Positions 37,609 to 44,632 of a DNA stretch of 64,000 nucleotides are shown here, one piece after another. This DNA is from Actinokineospora enzanensis DSM 44649 (GTDB taxonomy: Bacteria > Actinomycetota > Actinomycetes > Mycobacteriales > Pseudonocardiaceae). Both the position numbers and the translations under genes were made by a program. The notes beneath the pieces were generated by a model. The model was not told the origin of the DNA. It ran no database searches and worked only from the letters and a program-made list of their open reading frames with translations. Position 1 is the first letter of the stretch. Each line of letters begins with the position of its first letter. Where the stretch lies: contig NZ_KB894415.1 in NCBI RefSeq assembly GCF_000374445.1, positions 62,001 to 126,000 on the forward strand, in the 5' to 3' direction.

Positions 37609-38187
37609 ATGAAACCCAGACACCGAATGGCGCTCGCGGCACTCACGGCGGTGGCGGCGGCGTTCACCCTCTCCACAACCGCGACCGCGGTGAACCACGC
37701 GCGGGCGGTGAGCGCCGCGGATGACGCTTACCTCGCCGCCATCGAACCGATTGCCCGCGCGGTCGCGGGTGAGTTCAAGATCCCCGCCTCGGTCACCGCC
37801 GCGCAGTCGATCCTCGAATCGGCGTGGGGGCAGAGCAGGCTCGCGGTGAACGACCGGAACTTCTTCGGATTCAAGTGCACCGCGGCCGGTCCCGGCCCGA
37901 TCGCCATCGACTGCCACGACTACCCCACCAGCGAGTGCACCCCGGACTGCCACCAGGTCCAAGCCCTGTTCCGGGTCTACGACTCGATGGACTCGTCCTT
38001 CCGCGACTACGGCCGGGTGCTCAGCACCAGCGCCAACTACGCCGCCGCCCGGCCGCTGGCAGGCGACCCGAACGCGTTCATCGCGGAAGTGGCGAAGAAG
38101 TACGCGACCGACCCGCAGTACGCCGACAAGGTCATCCACATCATGCAGGAGAACGATCTCTACCGACTGGACCGACCGCTGCCCTGA
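37609..38187 (+). CDS. Secreted glucosaminidase-domain protein
   Basis: Predicted peptidoglycan hydrolase cleaving the glycan backbone outside the membrane. A Sec signal peptide (MKPRHRMALAALTAVAAAFT, cleavage near TATA-VNHA) precedes a FlgJ/Glucosaminidase domain. The domain shows VTAAQSILESAWGQSRLAVN (about 63-82, with the catalytic Glu), RNFFGFKC, VQALFRVYDSMDSSFRDYGR and YATDPQYADKVIHIMQEND. Two Cys pairs probably form disulphides. At 192 aa there is no separate wall-binding domain. It is a single gene; no riboswitch is seen in the short 75-bp leader. Confidence 0.92.
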   Translation: MKPRHRMALAALTAVAAAFTLSTTATAVNHARAVSAADDAYLAAIEPIARAVAGEFKIPASVTAAQSILESAWGQSRLAVNDRNFFGFKCTAAGPGPIAIDCHDYPTSECTPDCHQVQALFRVYDSMDSSFRDYGRVLSTSANYAAARPLAGDPNAFIAEVAKKYATDPQYADKVIHIMQENDLYRLDRPLP

Positions 38188-38329
38188 GTGACCATTCCGG
38201 CACGTTCCGCGTTCGCGCTCGAAAAATTCACTCGCCCTCGGAAAATAGGGCCGGTTGTCCTGTATTTCGCACGACCCCCCGCGCTCTGTTAGGGGTGAGA
38301 GTCCCCGTTCTGGGCGCAGGAGGAACGCG

Positions 38330-38998
38330 ATGTTGTGCACGGTGGAGCTGGACGAGGAGCTGTCCGCCCTAGAGGCGTCCCTGGCATCGTCGATCGAGAT
38401 CCCGGAACAACCCGTGCCAGGGCCACGCACCCCCACCCGTGCCGACCGCGACAACCTCGACACCTTCGTCTCCGCCGCCATCGGCGGGGACACCAGCGCC
38501 ACCGAGCAGCTGCTGGTGTTCCTGCGCCCGCTGATCCTGCGCTACTGCCGGGCCAAGCTCGGCAGGCTGCCGCGCTCGTTCAGCACCGCCGACGACGTCG
38601 CCCAGGAGGTGTGCGTCGCGGTGTTCCGCGCCCTGCCCACCTACCAGCAGCTGGGCCGCCCGTTCCTGTCCTTCGTCTACGGCATCGCCGCGCACAAGAT
38701 CGCCGACGTGCACCGGGCCAACTCGCGGGACAAGTCGGACCCGATCGCCGAGACGCCGGACATGATGAGCCAGGAGGACGGCCCCGAACAGCTGACCCTG
38801 CGGCACGAGCTGGTCGAGCAGACCGGCGCCCTGCTGCGCACCCTCACCCCCCGCCAGCGCGACATCCTCATCATGCGCGTCGTGATGGGCATGTCCGCCC
38901 AGGAGACCGCCGACATCGTCGGCACCACGGCGGAGGCCATCCGGGTAGCCCAGCATCGCGCACTCAACCGACTGCGCAAGACACTGGCCAGGCACTGA
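38330..38998 (+). CDS. Sigma-70 family RNA polymerase sigma factor (SigD/ShbA-like)
   Basis: A 222-residue group 4 sigma factor. Region 2 is visible as LLVFLRPLILRYCRAKLGRL, then SFSTADDVAQEVCVAVFRALPT and FLSFVYGIAAHKIADVHRA. Region 4 is RTLTPRQRDILIMRVVMGMS, then AQETADIVGTTAEAIRVAQHRALNRLRKTL. No anti-sigma gene follows. The sequence recalls the ShbA/SigD group, which in streptomycetes drives transcription of the principal sigma factor gene; that assignment is from memory of family sequences. AGGAGG lies six bases before ATG 38330. A dispersed repeat starts four bases after the stop. Confidence 0.87.
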   Translation: MLCTVELDEELSALEASLASSIEIPEQPVPGPRTPTRADRDNLDTFVSAAIGGDTSATEQLLVFLRPLILRYCRAKLGRLPRSFSTADDVAQEVCVAVFRALPTYQQLGRPFLSFVYGIAAHKIADVHRANSRDKSDPIAETPDMMSQEDGPEQLTLRHELVEQTGALLRTLTPRQRDILIMRVVMGMSAQETADIVGTTAEAIRVAQHRALNRLRKTLARH

Positions 38999-39001
38999 GA
39001 C

Positions 39002-39057
39002 ATTTCTTCCCGCCACCCGCCCCCTCATCCCCGCCCGGCATCGTTCCCGGCCTGGCA
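39002..39057. repeat. Dispersed intergenic repeat, full copy
   Basis: A 56-bp element (starting ATTTCTTCCCGCCACCCGCC) that matches the copy at 53335-53390 at 52 of 56 positions, in the same orientation. Read on the minus strand it is very purine-rich. It starts right after the sigma-factor stop and runs into the tandem repeat. Confidence 0.85.
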
Positions 39058-39151
39058 GGGCACCTCGCCGGAGAGCGTTCCCGACCTGGCAGGACACCTC
39101 GCCAGGGTGCGCTCCCGTCTGGCAGGGCACCTCGCCGGAGAGTGTTTCCGG
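39043..39151. repeat. Three tandem ~34-bp repeats plus a partial fourth
   Basis: Units begin at 39043, 39077 and 39111 (34, 34 and 33 bp). Consensus opens GTTCCCGACCTGGCAGGGCA and continues CCTCGCCGGAGAG; a partial fourth unit opens at 39144. They fill much of the 251-bp gap between the sigma factor and the TPR gene. Apart from this and the dispersed repeat, that gap holds nothing recognised. Confidence 0.85.
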
Positions 39152-39249
39152 TGCGGTTGGCGCTGAACCCGGGGGCGGGAGTGCGCCGGTCGTGGTCCGG
39201 CTTGGGGGAGACGGACCACGACCGGCGAGGGGTTTCCGGGCGGACCGGG

Positions 39250-40263
39250 TCAGGCGTAGGCGATGGGGATGCGTTGGGCCAGCCCGACGGCATCCGGGCC
39301 GCGCTGTTCCAGACCGGCGGTGCGGAGCCTGCCCAGGTGTTCGGTGAGCCGCTTGGACCGGATGTGCGCGGCCAGGTCGACCACCTGGTGGCCGAGGCGG
39401 ATACCGGTGTCCGGGTCGCCGTCGCGCAGGTGGCAGGTGGCCAGGTCGGTGAGCCGGAACGCGAACCGCTTGGTGCGGCCGGGGTGGGGCTGCGCGGTCG
39501 CGGCGGTAAGGGCGTCGATGGCCTTGGGTGCGTAGGCCGGGTCGTGGTCGGCCAGGACGGTGAGGACGCGGCCGGATTCGTTCGACCACAGGTCGTGGTC
39601 GAAGCCGCGGGGCTCGGTCAGGTTCGCCGATGTCGTGGCGAGGGCGTCGCGGGCGCGGGCCAGGCCGTCGATGGCCCGGGGCGCGTCGCCCGCCACAGCG
39701 TAGGCGCGAGCCTGTGAGGACAGCACCAGACCGGTCGCCTCGCCGGACCTGGCCTGCGCGGCCGACCGGATCCCGAGGGTGAACATCTCATTGGCGTCGC
39801 CGTGGTTCGCCTGATGCAGGTGGACGGCGCCGATCTGGTCCATGGCGAGGGCGACGCGCACGGGATCGTCGGCCTCGCGGGCGACCGCCAGGGCCTGACG
39901 GGCGTAGTGCAGCGCGGGTTCGGACAGACCGATGTCGTGCGATGCCCACCCGGCGAGGGCGAGCAGGTCCGAGAGCACGCCGCGGAGCTGCCGGACGTCG
40001 TCGGACCGCGTGGTCGCCAGGAGGCCACGCGCCCGGCCAACCAGGGCGATCGCCGTGTCCCGGACAGCGCCGCCGCCGAGCTGTCCCTCCTGGACCCACA
40101 GGACCCGGGTGAGATCCCGCAGCTGCTCGACCTCGGTACCCCCGGCGGCCGTGTCTGTGGCGGCGGGTGAGCCGAGGATGGCGATGTCCGCGCCTGCCAG
40201 CGCCGTCGCCCCCATGGTGGTCTTGGCCAGCAGGCCCATGAACTCACGTCGATCCGGCACCAT
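39250..40263 (-). CDS. TPR-repeat protein with twin-arginine-like N-terminus
   Basis: A 337-residue protein. Its N-terminus, MVPDRREFMGLLAKTTMGAT then ALAGADIAIL, looks like a twin-arginine signal (RREFMG plus a weak hydrophobic run). The rest is helical TPR-type repeat (GLSEPALHYARQALAVAREA, ALAMDQIGAVHLHQANHGDA, EATGLVLSSQARAYAVAGDA). In actinomycetes the same 'RREF + TPR' part usually follows an XRE helix-turn-helix domain in cytoplasmic regulators; here that DNA-binding domain is missing. It could be a degraded regulator or a partner protein. ATG 40263 has GAGG eight bases upstream. Confidence 0.7.
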   Translation of the reverse strand: MVPDRREFMGLLAKTTMGATALAGADIAILGSPAATDTAAGGTEVEQLRDLTRVLWVQEGQLGGGAVRDTAIALVGRARGLLATTRSDDVRQLRGVLSDLLALAGWASHDIGLSEPALHYARQALAVAREADDPVRVALAMDQIGAVHLHQANHGDANEMFTLGIRSAAQARSGEATGLVLSSQARAYAVAGDAPRAIDGLARARDALATTSANLTEPRGFDHDLWSNESGRVLTVLADHDPAYAPKAIDALTAATAQPHPGRTKRFAFRLTDLATCHLRDGDPDTGIRLGHQVVDLAAHIRSKRLTEHLGRLRTAGLEQRGPDAVGLAQRIPIAYA

Positions 40264-40357
40264 CGACACCACCTCACCGTGTGTGCGTACGTGATCACAC
40301 AAGGGTGCCCGGCCACTCGTCGGAGGCCAAGCCCTCCGGTGCGCGTGGGCCGTCCGG

Positions 40358-40699
40358 TCAGGTCTTGTTCAGGGCGGCGCCGCCGACGTTCGGGGGGAAG
40401 CGGTGCTCGTTGCGGTCGATCTTGGCGTGGCCCGCCGCCAGCAGGTCGACGTCGAGCACGTCGGCGAGCCGGATGAGGTAGAGCAGGACGTCCGCCAGCT
40501 CGTCCTCCACCCTGGCCCGGGTGGCCGGATCGGTCACCGCCGTCTCGGCCTCGGCCGGGGTGAGCCACTGGAACAGCTCGGTCAGCTCGCCGACCTCGCC
40601 GGTCAGCGCCATGATCAGGTTCTTCGGGGTGTGGTACGGCCCCCAGGCGCGGGCCTCGGCGAAGGCGCGCTGGCGGGCGGTGAGTTCTTCGAGGGTCAC
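40358..40699 (-). CDS. MazG-like nucleotide pyrophosphohydrolase (dCTPase type)
   Basis: A 113-residue all-helical NTP pyrophosphatase of the MazG/DCTPP1 group that clears non-canonical nucleotides. Metal-binding motifs are EVGELTELFQWL (ExxE, about 35-46) and EDELADVLLYLIRLADVLDV (ExxD, about 64-83), ending with KIDRNEHRFPP. The small single-domain form resembles DCTPP1/XTP3-TPA rather than two-domain MazG. It is coupled by a GTGA overlap to the upstream PASTA lipoprotein. Confidence 0.92.
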   Translation of the reverse strand: MTLEELTARQRAFAEARAWGPYHTPKNLIMALTGEVGELTELFQWLTPAEAETAVTDPATRARVEDELADVLLYLIRLADVLDVDLLAAGHAKIDRNEHRFPPNVGGAALNKT

Positions 40700-41037
40700 T
40701 TGTCCGTCTTCTTCTTGGAGCGGAGCAGGATCTTCTCCGTCTGCGGGGCCACTGTGCCCGCGGGCGGGACCTGCTCGACGACCACCCAGTTGTGGTCGAC
40801 GATCAGCTGGCGGCCCTGGCCGGTCGCGTCCTCCTCGGTCAGGAAGTAGAAACCCGCGCTCTGCATCTTGTTCTGCGCGTCCTGGTGGTCCATGCCGACC
40901 ACGTTCGGTACGGTCGCCGACTTCACCGAGGCCGACGGTGGCACCAACGTTGGCGGATCCGGGATGTGCGTCGTCTTCGGGTCACAACCGGTCAGTGCGA
41001 TGGCGAGCAACGCGACCACTGCGGCGAACGCGCGCAT
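40696..41037 (-). CDS. PASTA-domain lipoprotein
   Basis: Predicted lipoprotein: signal sequence MRAFAAVVALLAIALTGCDP with lipobox LTGC (Cys 18). One PASTA domain follows (SATVPNVVGMDHQDAQNKMQ, then DHNWVVVEQVPPAGTVAP), and a basic tail. PASTA domains in PBPs and PknB bind peptidoglycan fragments, so this may sense or bind the wall; single-domain lipoproteins of this type are common in actinomycetes and uncharacterised. It is the first gene of a two-gene operon with the MazG-like gene. Confidence 0.85.
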   Translation of the reverse strand: MRAFAAVVALLAIALTGCDPKTTHIPDPPTLVPPSASVKSATVPNVVGMDHQDAQNKMQSAGFYFLTEEDATGQGRQLIVDHNWVVVEQVPPAGTVAPQTEKILLRSKKKTDK

Positions 41038-41077
41038 GGAGACCCCTCGGGTGCGGCGGCGTGGGCACCCTCCATGA

Positions 41078-41224
41078 TCAGCTATCCGCGCGGGCGGCGC
41101 CAGCTTCGCGGTGGCGGGCCCGGTGGCGGTCGTCCCATTCCACGATCACCGGGCCGAGCGCCATCATCAGCAGCAGGGTGAACGCCAGCACCAGGCCGGT
41201 CCAGTACAGGATCGCCTCGATCAT
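41078..41224 (-). CDS. Small single-span membrane protein (48 aa)
   Basis: Encodes MIEAILYWTGLVLAFTLLLM with a hydrophobic helix continuing to about residue 28, then an acidic-basic tail (VEWDDRHRARHREAGAARAD). AAGGAGA six to seven bases before ATG 41224 is one of the best ribosome-binding sites in the window, so the gene is very likely real. No family recognised. It lies between the PASTA lipoprotein and the divergent histidine kinase. Confidence 0.7.
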   Translation of the reverse strand: MIEAILYWTGLVLAFTLLLMMALGPVIVEWDDRHRARHREAGAARADS

Positions 41225-41285
41225 GTTCGTCTCCTTGGGTCGTTTTCGCTGGTACCAGCCTCGCTCGGGAGACCGGGCAGGCGAA

Positions 41286-41354
41286 TCGGCCGAGAAGTCC
41301 CGGCGCCCCGGCCGAGCGGTCGGTCCGGGCGCGGCCGACATTGGCCGATCGGCC
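41286..41354. promoter_or_regulatory. Repeated GGCCGA-type palindromes upstream of a two-component operon
   Basis: The 190-bp divergent gap before the histidine kinase contains TCGGCCGA at 41286-41293 and the 12-bp palindrome GGCCGATCGGCC at 41343-41354, plus related half-sites between. They may be operators for the NarL-type regulator or the small gene on the other strand. In high-GC DNA some such palindromes arise by chance. Confidence 0.35.
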
Positions 41355-41414
41355 GATGGGTCGACGCCGGTCGGCTGAGGCGGTGGGCGCCGGACGCCGT
41401 TACGTTTCCGGACC

Positions 41415-43118
41415 ATGGAGCTGTTGGTGCCCGTCCGGCGCTGGTTGGCCGGGGTGCTCGGCGCGGTCTACCTGGTCGACGTGGTGCTGTACCTCGCCGA
41501 CCACACCGACCTCTCGTCCGCGCTCGTGCCGCTGCCGCTGTTCGGGTGCCTGATGCTCGCGCTGTCGCGGCCGCTGTCGGGGGCGGCCGCGGCGGCGGTG
41601 TGGCTGGCGGGTGGGTCCGCCGTGATGCACGAGGTCGGTTGGGCGCCGGATGTCCGTGTCGGGGCGAGCGGGCTGCTGCTGTCGGAGTTGGTGGCGGGGG
41701 GCGCGCTGATCGCGGTCGTGGTGTGGCGGTGTCGGGGTGCAGCGCTCGCGGGCGTGGTCGCGGCGCTCACCGCGGCGGGCGCGGCGGCCGTGGTGCTGCG
41801 GTCCAGCGACCTCTTCTCCTCGATGTACTACTACCGCGTCGAGCGGATCGTCCCGCTCACCGGCCTGATCGGGCTGGTCGTGCTGATCGCGGGCTGTGTG
41901 GCCGGGCTGGCGCTGCGCGCGCACGAGGAAGGCGCGAGCGGTGGCATGTCACCCGAGTCCCGGGCGCTGGCCCGCAGGCAGTGGCCACTGGCCGGGGCTC
42001 TGCTGGTGTTCGTGCTGCTGGACCTGACCTCGTCCAGTCCCTCCGGTGGCCTGTCCACGTACGTGCTGGAGCTGGCGCTGATGCTGGCGACCGGCGCGTG
42101 CGCGGTGCTCGGACCACGCAACCCGGTGCGCTACGCGGTTGTGGCGGCGGGGCTGTTGACCGCGGCCGCGATGCTCGTCCATCCCACCTACCAGGTGGTG
42201 GCCCTGCACTCGTTCCTGCCCGTGCCCACCAGCGTGGCGGTGGCACACATGGCCCTGGTGTCCTACCTGGTCCGCTACGCGGACCGGCGCCTCGCGGCGG
42301 TGGGGGTCGTCGCGATCGTCGGAGCCGATGTGCTGACCATCCTGCTGGTCGGGGCGGACGGCGGGACCACCGACTTCCTGTTGCTGTCCGGTTTCCTACT
42401 GGTGGTGTCGGCGGCGACCGGCCAGTACTTCCGGTCCCGCGACCGGGAGCGGGCGCAGTCGGTGCGGGCCGCGGTCACCGGGGCGCAGCAGGCCGAGCGG
42501 CTGGCGCTGGCCCGGGAGCTGCACGACGTGGTCGCCCACCACGTCACCGGGATCGTGGTCGCGGCGCAGGCGGCGCGGCTGGTCGCGGAGCGCAACCCGA
42601 CCGCGGCAGCGCAGGCGCTGGACCGGATCGAGCACGCCGGGACCGAGGCGCTGACCGCCATGCGGACGCTGGTCGGCAGCATGCGCGGGGCGGCGGTGGC
42701 GGGTGCCGAGGGCCAGGCCACGATGGACCTGGAGTCCGATCTGCGGGCGCTGACCGCGAACGTGGCGGGCCCGATCGTGGACCTGGACCTCGCGCTGCCG
42801 CCGACCCTGCCACCGGAGGCGGGCCGGTCGGTGCTGCGGATCGTGCAGGAGTCGCTGACCAATGTGGGCAAGCACGCCCGGGACGCGATGACCGTGCACA
42901 TCGGCATCCGTGTGAACGACGCCGACGAGCTGGTCCTCCGGGTGGTCGACGACGCGCCACAACCCGAGGTGCCACCGGCGGGCGACTCCTCCGGCTACGG
43001 TCTGGTCGGCATGCGCGAGCGGATCGACCTGCTCGGCGGCCGGTTCACGGCTGGCCCCGGCGAGCGGGCGGGGTGGGTGGTCGAGGCCGCGTTCCCGCTG
43101 CGGAGGGACGAGCCGTGA
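41415..43118 (+). CDS. NarL-type sensor histidine kinase
   Basis: Membrane sensor kinase of 567 aa. The first 345 residues hold about ten to twelve hydrophobic helices (RRWLAGVLGAVYLVDVVLYL to LLLSGFLLVVSAATGQYF). Next is the HisKA_3 dimerisation box LARELHDVVAHHVTGIVVAA with the phosphorylated His at about 370, and a HATPase_c domain (LRIVQESLTNVGKHARDAMT, VVDDAPQPEVPP, GYGLVGMRERIDLLGG). It is coupled to the response regulator by a GTGA overlap. The signal is unknown; the many-helix input suggests a membrane or lipid cue. Confidence 0.93.
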   Translation: MELLVPVRRWLAGVLGAVYLVDVVLYLADHTDLSSALVPLPLFGCLMLALSRPLSGAAAAAVWLAGGSAVMHEVGWAPDVRVGASGLLLSELVAGGALIAVVVWRCRGAALAGVVAALTAAGAAAVVLRSSDLFSSMYYYRVERIVPLTGLIGLVVLIAGCVAGLALRAHEEGASGGMSPESRALARRQWPLAGALLVFVLLDLTSSSPSGGLSTYVLELALMLATGACAVLGPRNPVRYAVVAAGLLTAAAMLVHPTYQVVALHSFLPVPTSVAVAHMALVSYLVRYADRRLAAVGVVAIVGADVLTILLVGADGGTTDFLLLSGFLLVVSAATGQYFRSRDRERAQSVRAAVTGAQQAERLALARELHDVVAHHVTGIVVAAQAARLVAERNPTAAAQALDRIEHAGTEALTAMRTLVGSMRGAAVAGAEGQATMDLESDLRALTANVAGPIVDLDLALPPTLPPEAGRSVLRIVQESLTNVGKHARDAMTVHIGIRVNDADELVLRVVDDAPQPEVPPAGDSSGYGLVGMRERIDLLGGRFTAGPGERAGWVVEAAFPLRRDEP

Positions 43119-43774
43119 TCCGCGTGCTGATCGCCGACGACCAGGAGATGGTCCGCGCGGGCTTCCGGATGATCCTGGAGACCCAGGACGACATGACCGT
43201 GGTCGCGGACGTGCCGGACGGCATCGCGGCGGTCGCGCGGGCCCGCGAGCTGCGGCCGGACGTGTGCCTGGTGGACGTGCGGATGCCCGGTCTGGACGGC
43301 CTCGCGGTCACCAGGGCGCTGGCGGGCCCGGCCGTGCCCGACCCGCTCAAGGTGGTCGTGGTGACCACCTTCGACCTCGACGAGTACGTGCACCAGGCGA
43401 TCGCCAACGGGGCCAGCGGGTTCCTGCTCAAGGACGCGGGCCCGGCGCTGCTGATGGAGGCCGTGCGGGCGGCGGTGCGCGGGGACGCGCTGGTCTCGCC
43501 GCAGATCACCGTCCGGCTGCTGCGGCACTTCGCGGACTCGGCAGGCGGGTCTGCCGCGCGGGCGACCCCGCAGGCGAACCCGCTGACCGAGCGGGAGACC
43601 GAGGTGGTGCGGGCGGCCGCGCGGGGGCTCACCAACACCGAGATCGGGACCGAGCTGTTCCTGTCGCTGTCCACGGTGAAGACGCACCTGGCCGCGGTGC
43701 AGGGCAAGGTCGGCGCCCGGAACCGGGTGGAGATCGCGGCCTGGGCCTGGCGCACCGGCCTGATGACCGACTAG
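43115..43774 (+). CDS. NarL/LuxR-type response regulator
   Basis: A 219-residue regulator. The receiver domain has MIRVLIADDQEMVRAGFRMI with the acidic pair, the phosphoacceptor Asp54 in CLVDVRMPGLDG, Thr in VVVVTTFDLDEYV and Lys in GFLLKDAGPALL. The C-terminal LuxR helix-turn-helix is NPLTERETEVVRAAARGLTN, then SLSTVKTHLAAVQGKVGARN. It pairs with the kinase encoded immediately upstream. Likely targets are the flanking envelope genes, but no site was proved. Confidence 0.95.
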   Translation: MIRVLIADDQEMVRAGFRMILETQDDMTVVADVPDGIAAVARARELRPDVCLVDVRMPGLDGLAVTRALAGPAVPDPLKVVVVTTFDLDEYVHQAIANGASGFLLKDAGPALLMEAVRAAVRGDALVSPQITVRLLRHFADSAGGSAARATPQANPLTERETEVVRAAARGLTNTEIGTELFLSLSTVKTHLAAVQGKVGARNRVEIAAWAWRTGLMTD

Positions 43775-43781
43775 TGGTGCA

Positions 43782-44444
43782 CTAGACCACGGTCTTCACG
43801 GTCAGCTGGTTGCCCGGCGGCGAGGTCGCGCAGCCGGTGCCGGGCAGGTCGAGGAACAGCGACGCCGTGTCGTGCGGTGGGTACACGCGCAGGCCGCGCA
43901 CGGCCGTGGGCTCGCATTGGGCCGGGTCGTAGTTCTGCACGTTGACGAACCCGACATCGGTCGACGCCGAGACGCCGGGCGCCAGCGACACCGGCGCGCC
44001 CTTGGTGCCGACCCGGTAGGCGGCTGGGCCGACCTGGTGGCCGTCGTCGCCCGCGACGTACGAGACGCCGGGGAAGCCCTGGATGACGCAGGTGCGGGTG
44101 CCGGTGTTGGTGAAGACGAGCTTGCGGTAGACCGTGCCCGCCGCCGCGTCACCGTCGCGGATGGACAGCTTCAGCTCGCCGGACTTGCAGTCCTCGGCGG
44201 CGCTGGTCTCCGGCTCCTGGCTCGGCTGGTCCGGCGCGGACGGCGCGGGGCCGGAGGACGTGGGGGCGGCGGTCGGCTCGCTGGCCGTGGTCGACGCGCC
44301 GGGGGCCGCCGACTGTCCGGTCTGGACGGCCTGGCCACGGTCGCCGCACCCGCCCAGCGCGGTCACCAGGACCAACCCGCCCACCAGGGCCGCCGCGCGG
44401 CGCGCCCGCCCGCCGATCACCCGCTTGTCAGTCACCCACCTCAT
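43782..44444 (-). CDS. DUF4232-domain lipoprotein
   Basis: A 220-residue predicted lipoprotein: basic N-terminus, hydrophobic AAALVGGLVLVTALGG and a lipobox ALGGC (Cys about 33). A Ser/Thr/Pro/Ala-rich linker of about 50 residues follows. The beta domain resembles DUF4232: CKSGELKLSIRDGDAAAGTV, then LVFTNTGTRTCVIQGFPGVS, VSLAPGVSASTDVGFVNVQN. Paired Cys suggest disulphides. It converges with the response regulator, seven bases from its stop. Function unknown. Confidence 0.88.
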   Translation of the reverse strand: MRWVTDKRVIGGRARRAAALVGGLVLVTALGGCGDRGQAVQTGQSAAPGASTTASEPTAAPTSSGPAPSAPDQPSQEPETSAAEDCKSGELKLSIRDGDAAAGTVYRKLVFTNTGTRTCVIQGFPGVSYVAGDDGHQVGPAAYRVGTKGAPVSLAPGVSASTDVGFVNVQNYDPAQCEPTAVRGLRVYPPHDTASLFLDLPGTGCATSPPGNQLTVKTVV

Positions 44445-44632
44445 GCTTCCACGATGGGGCAATTTTCCACGCGCCGCCACCCCGCGCGGGGTTCACAATG
44501 GGTCATTCGGGCTGGTAAGAATTGCCGCCCGTTCGGGGGTAGTTACCCGGCGAGACCGAACAGTAGCGTCGCCGTCATGGCGGGGACCAGGTCATCAGCA
44601 CGATTACCGGTCGCGAGCACGGGAGCGGCGGT

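Noticed and set aside
39043-39151. CRISPR array
   Set aside because: Units are directly abutting with no unique spacers, and there are no cas genes in the window.
38369-39589. A 406-codon minus-strand frame over the sigma factor and the tandem repeats, with repeated SGEVPCQ-like peptides
   Set aside because: The sigma factor has clear regions 2 and 4 on the plus strand. The peptide repeats simply translate the DNA repeats, and no start site is evident.
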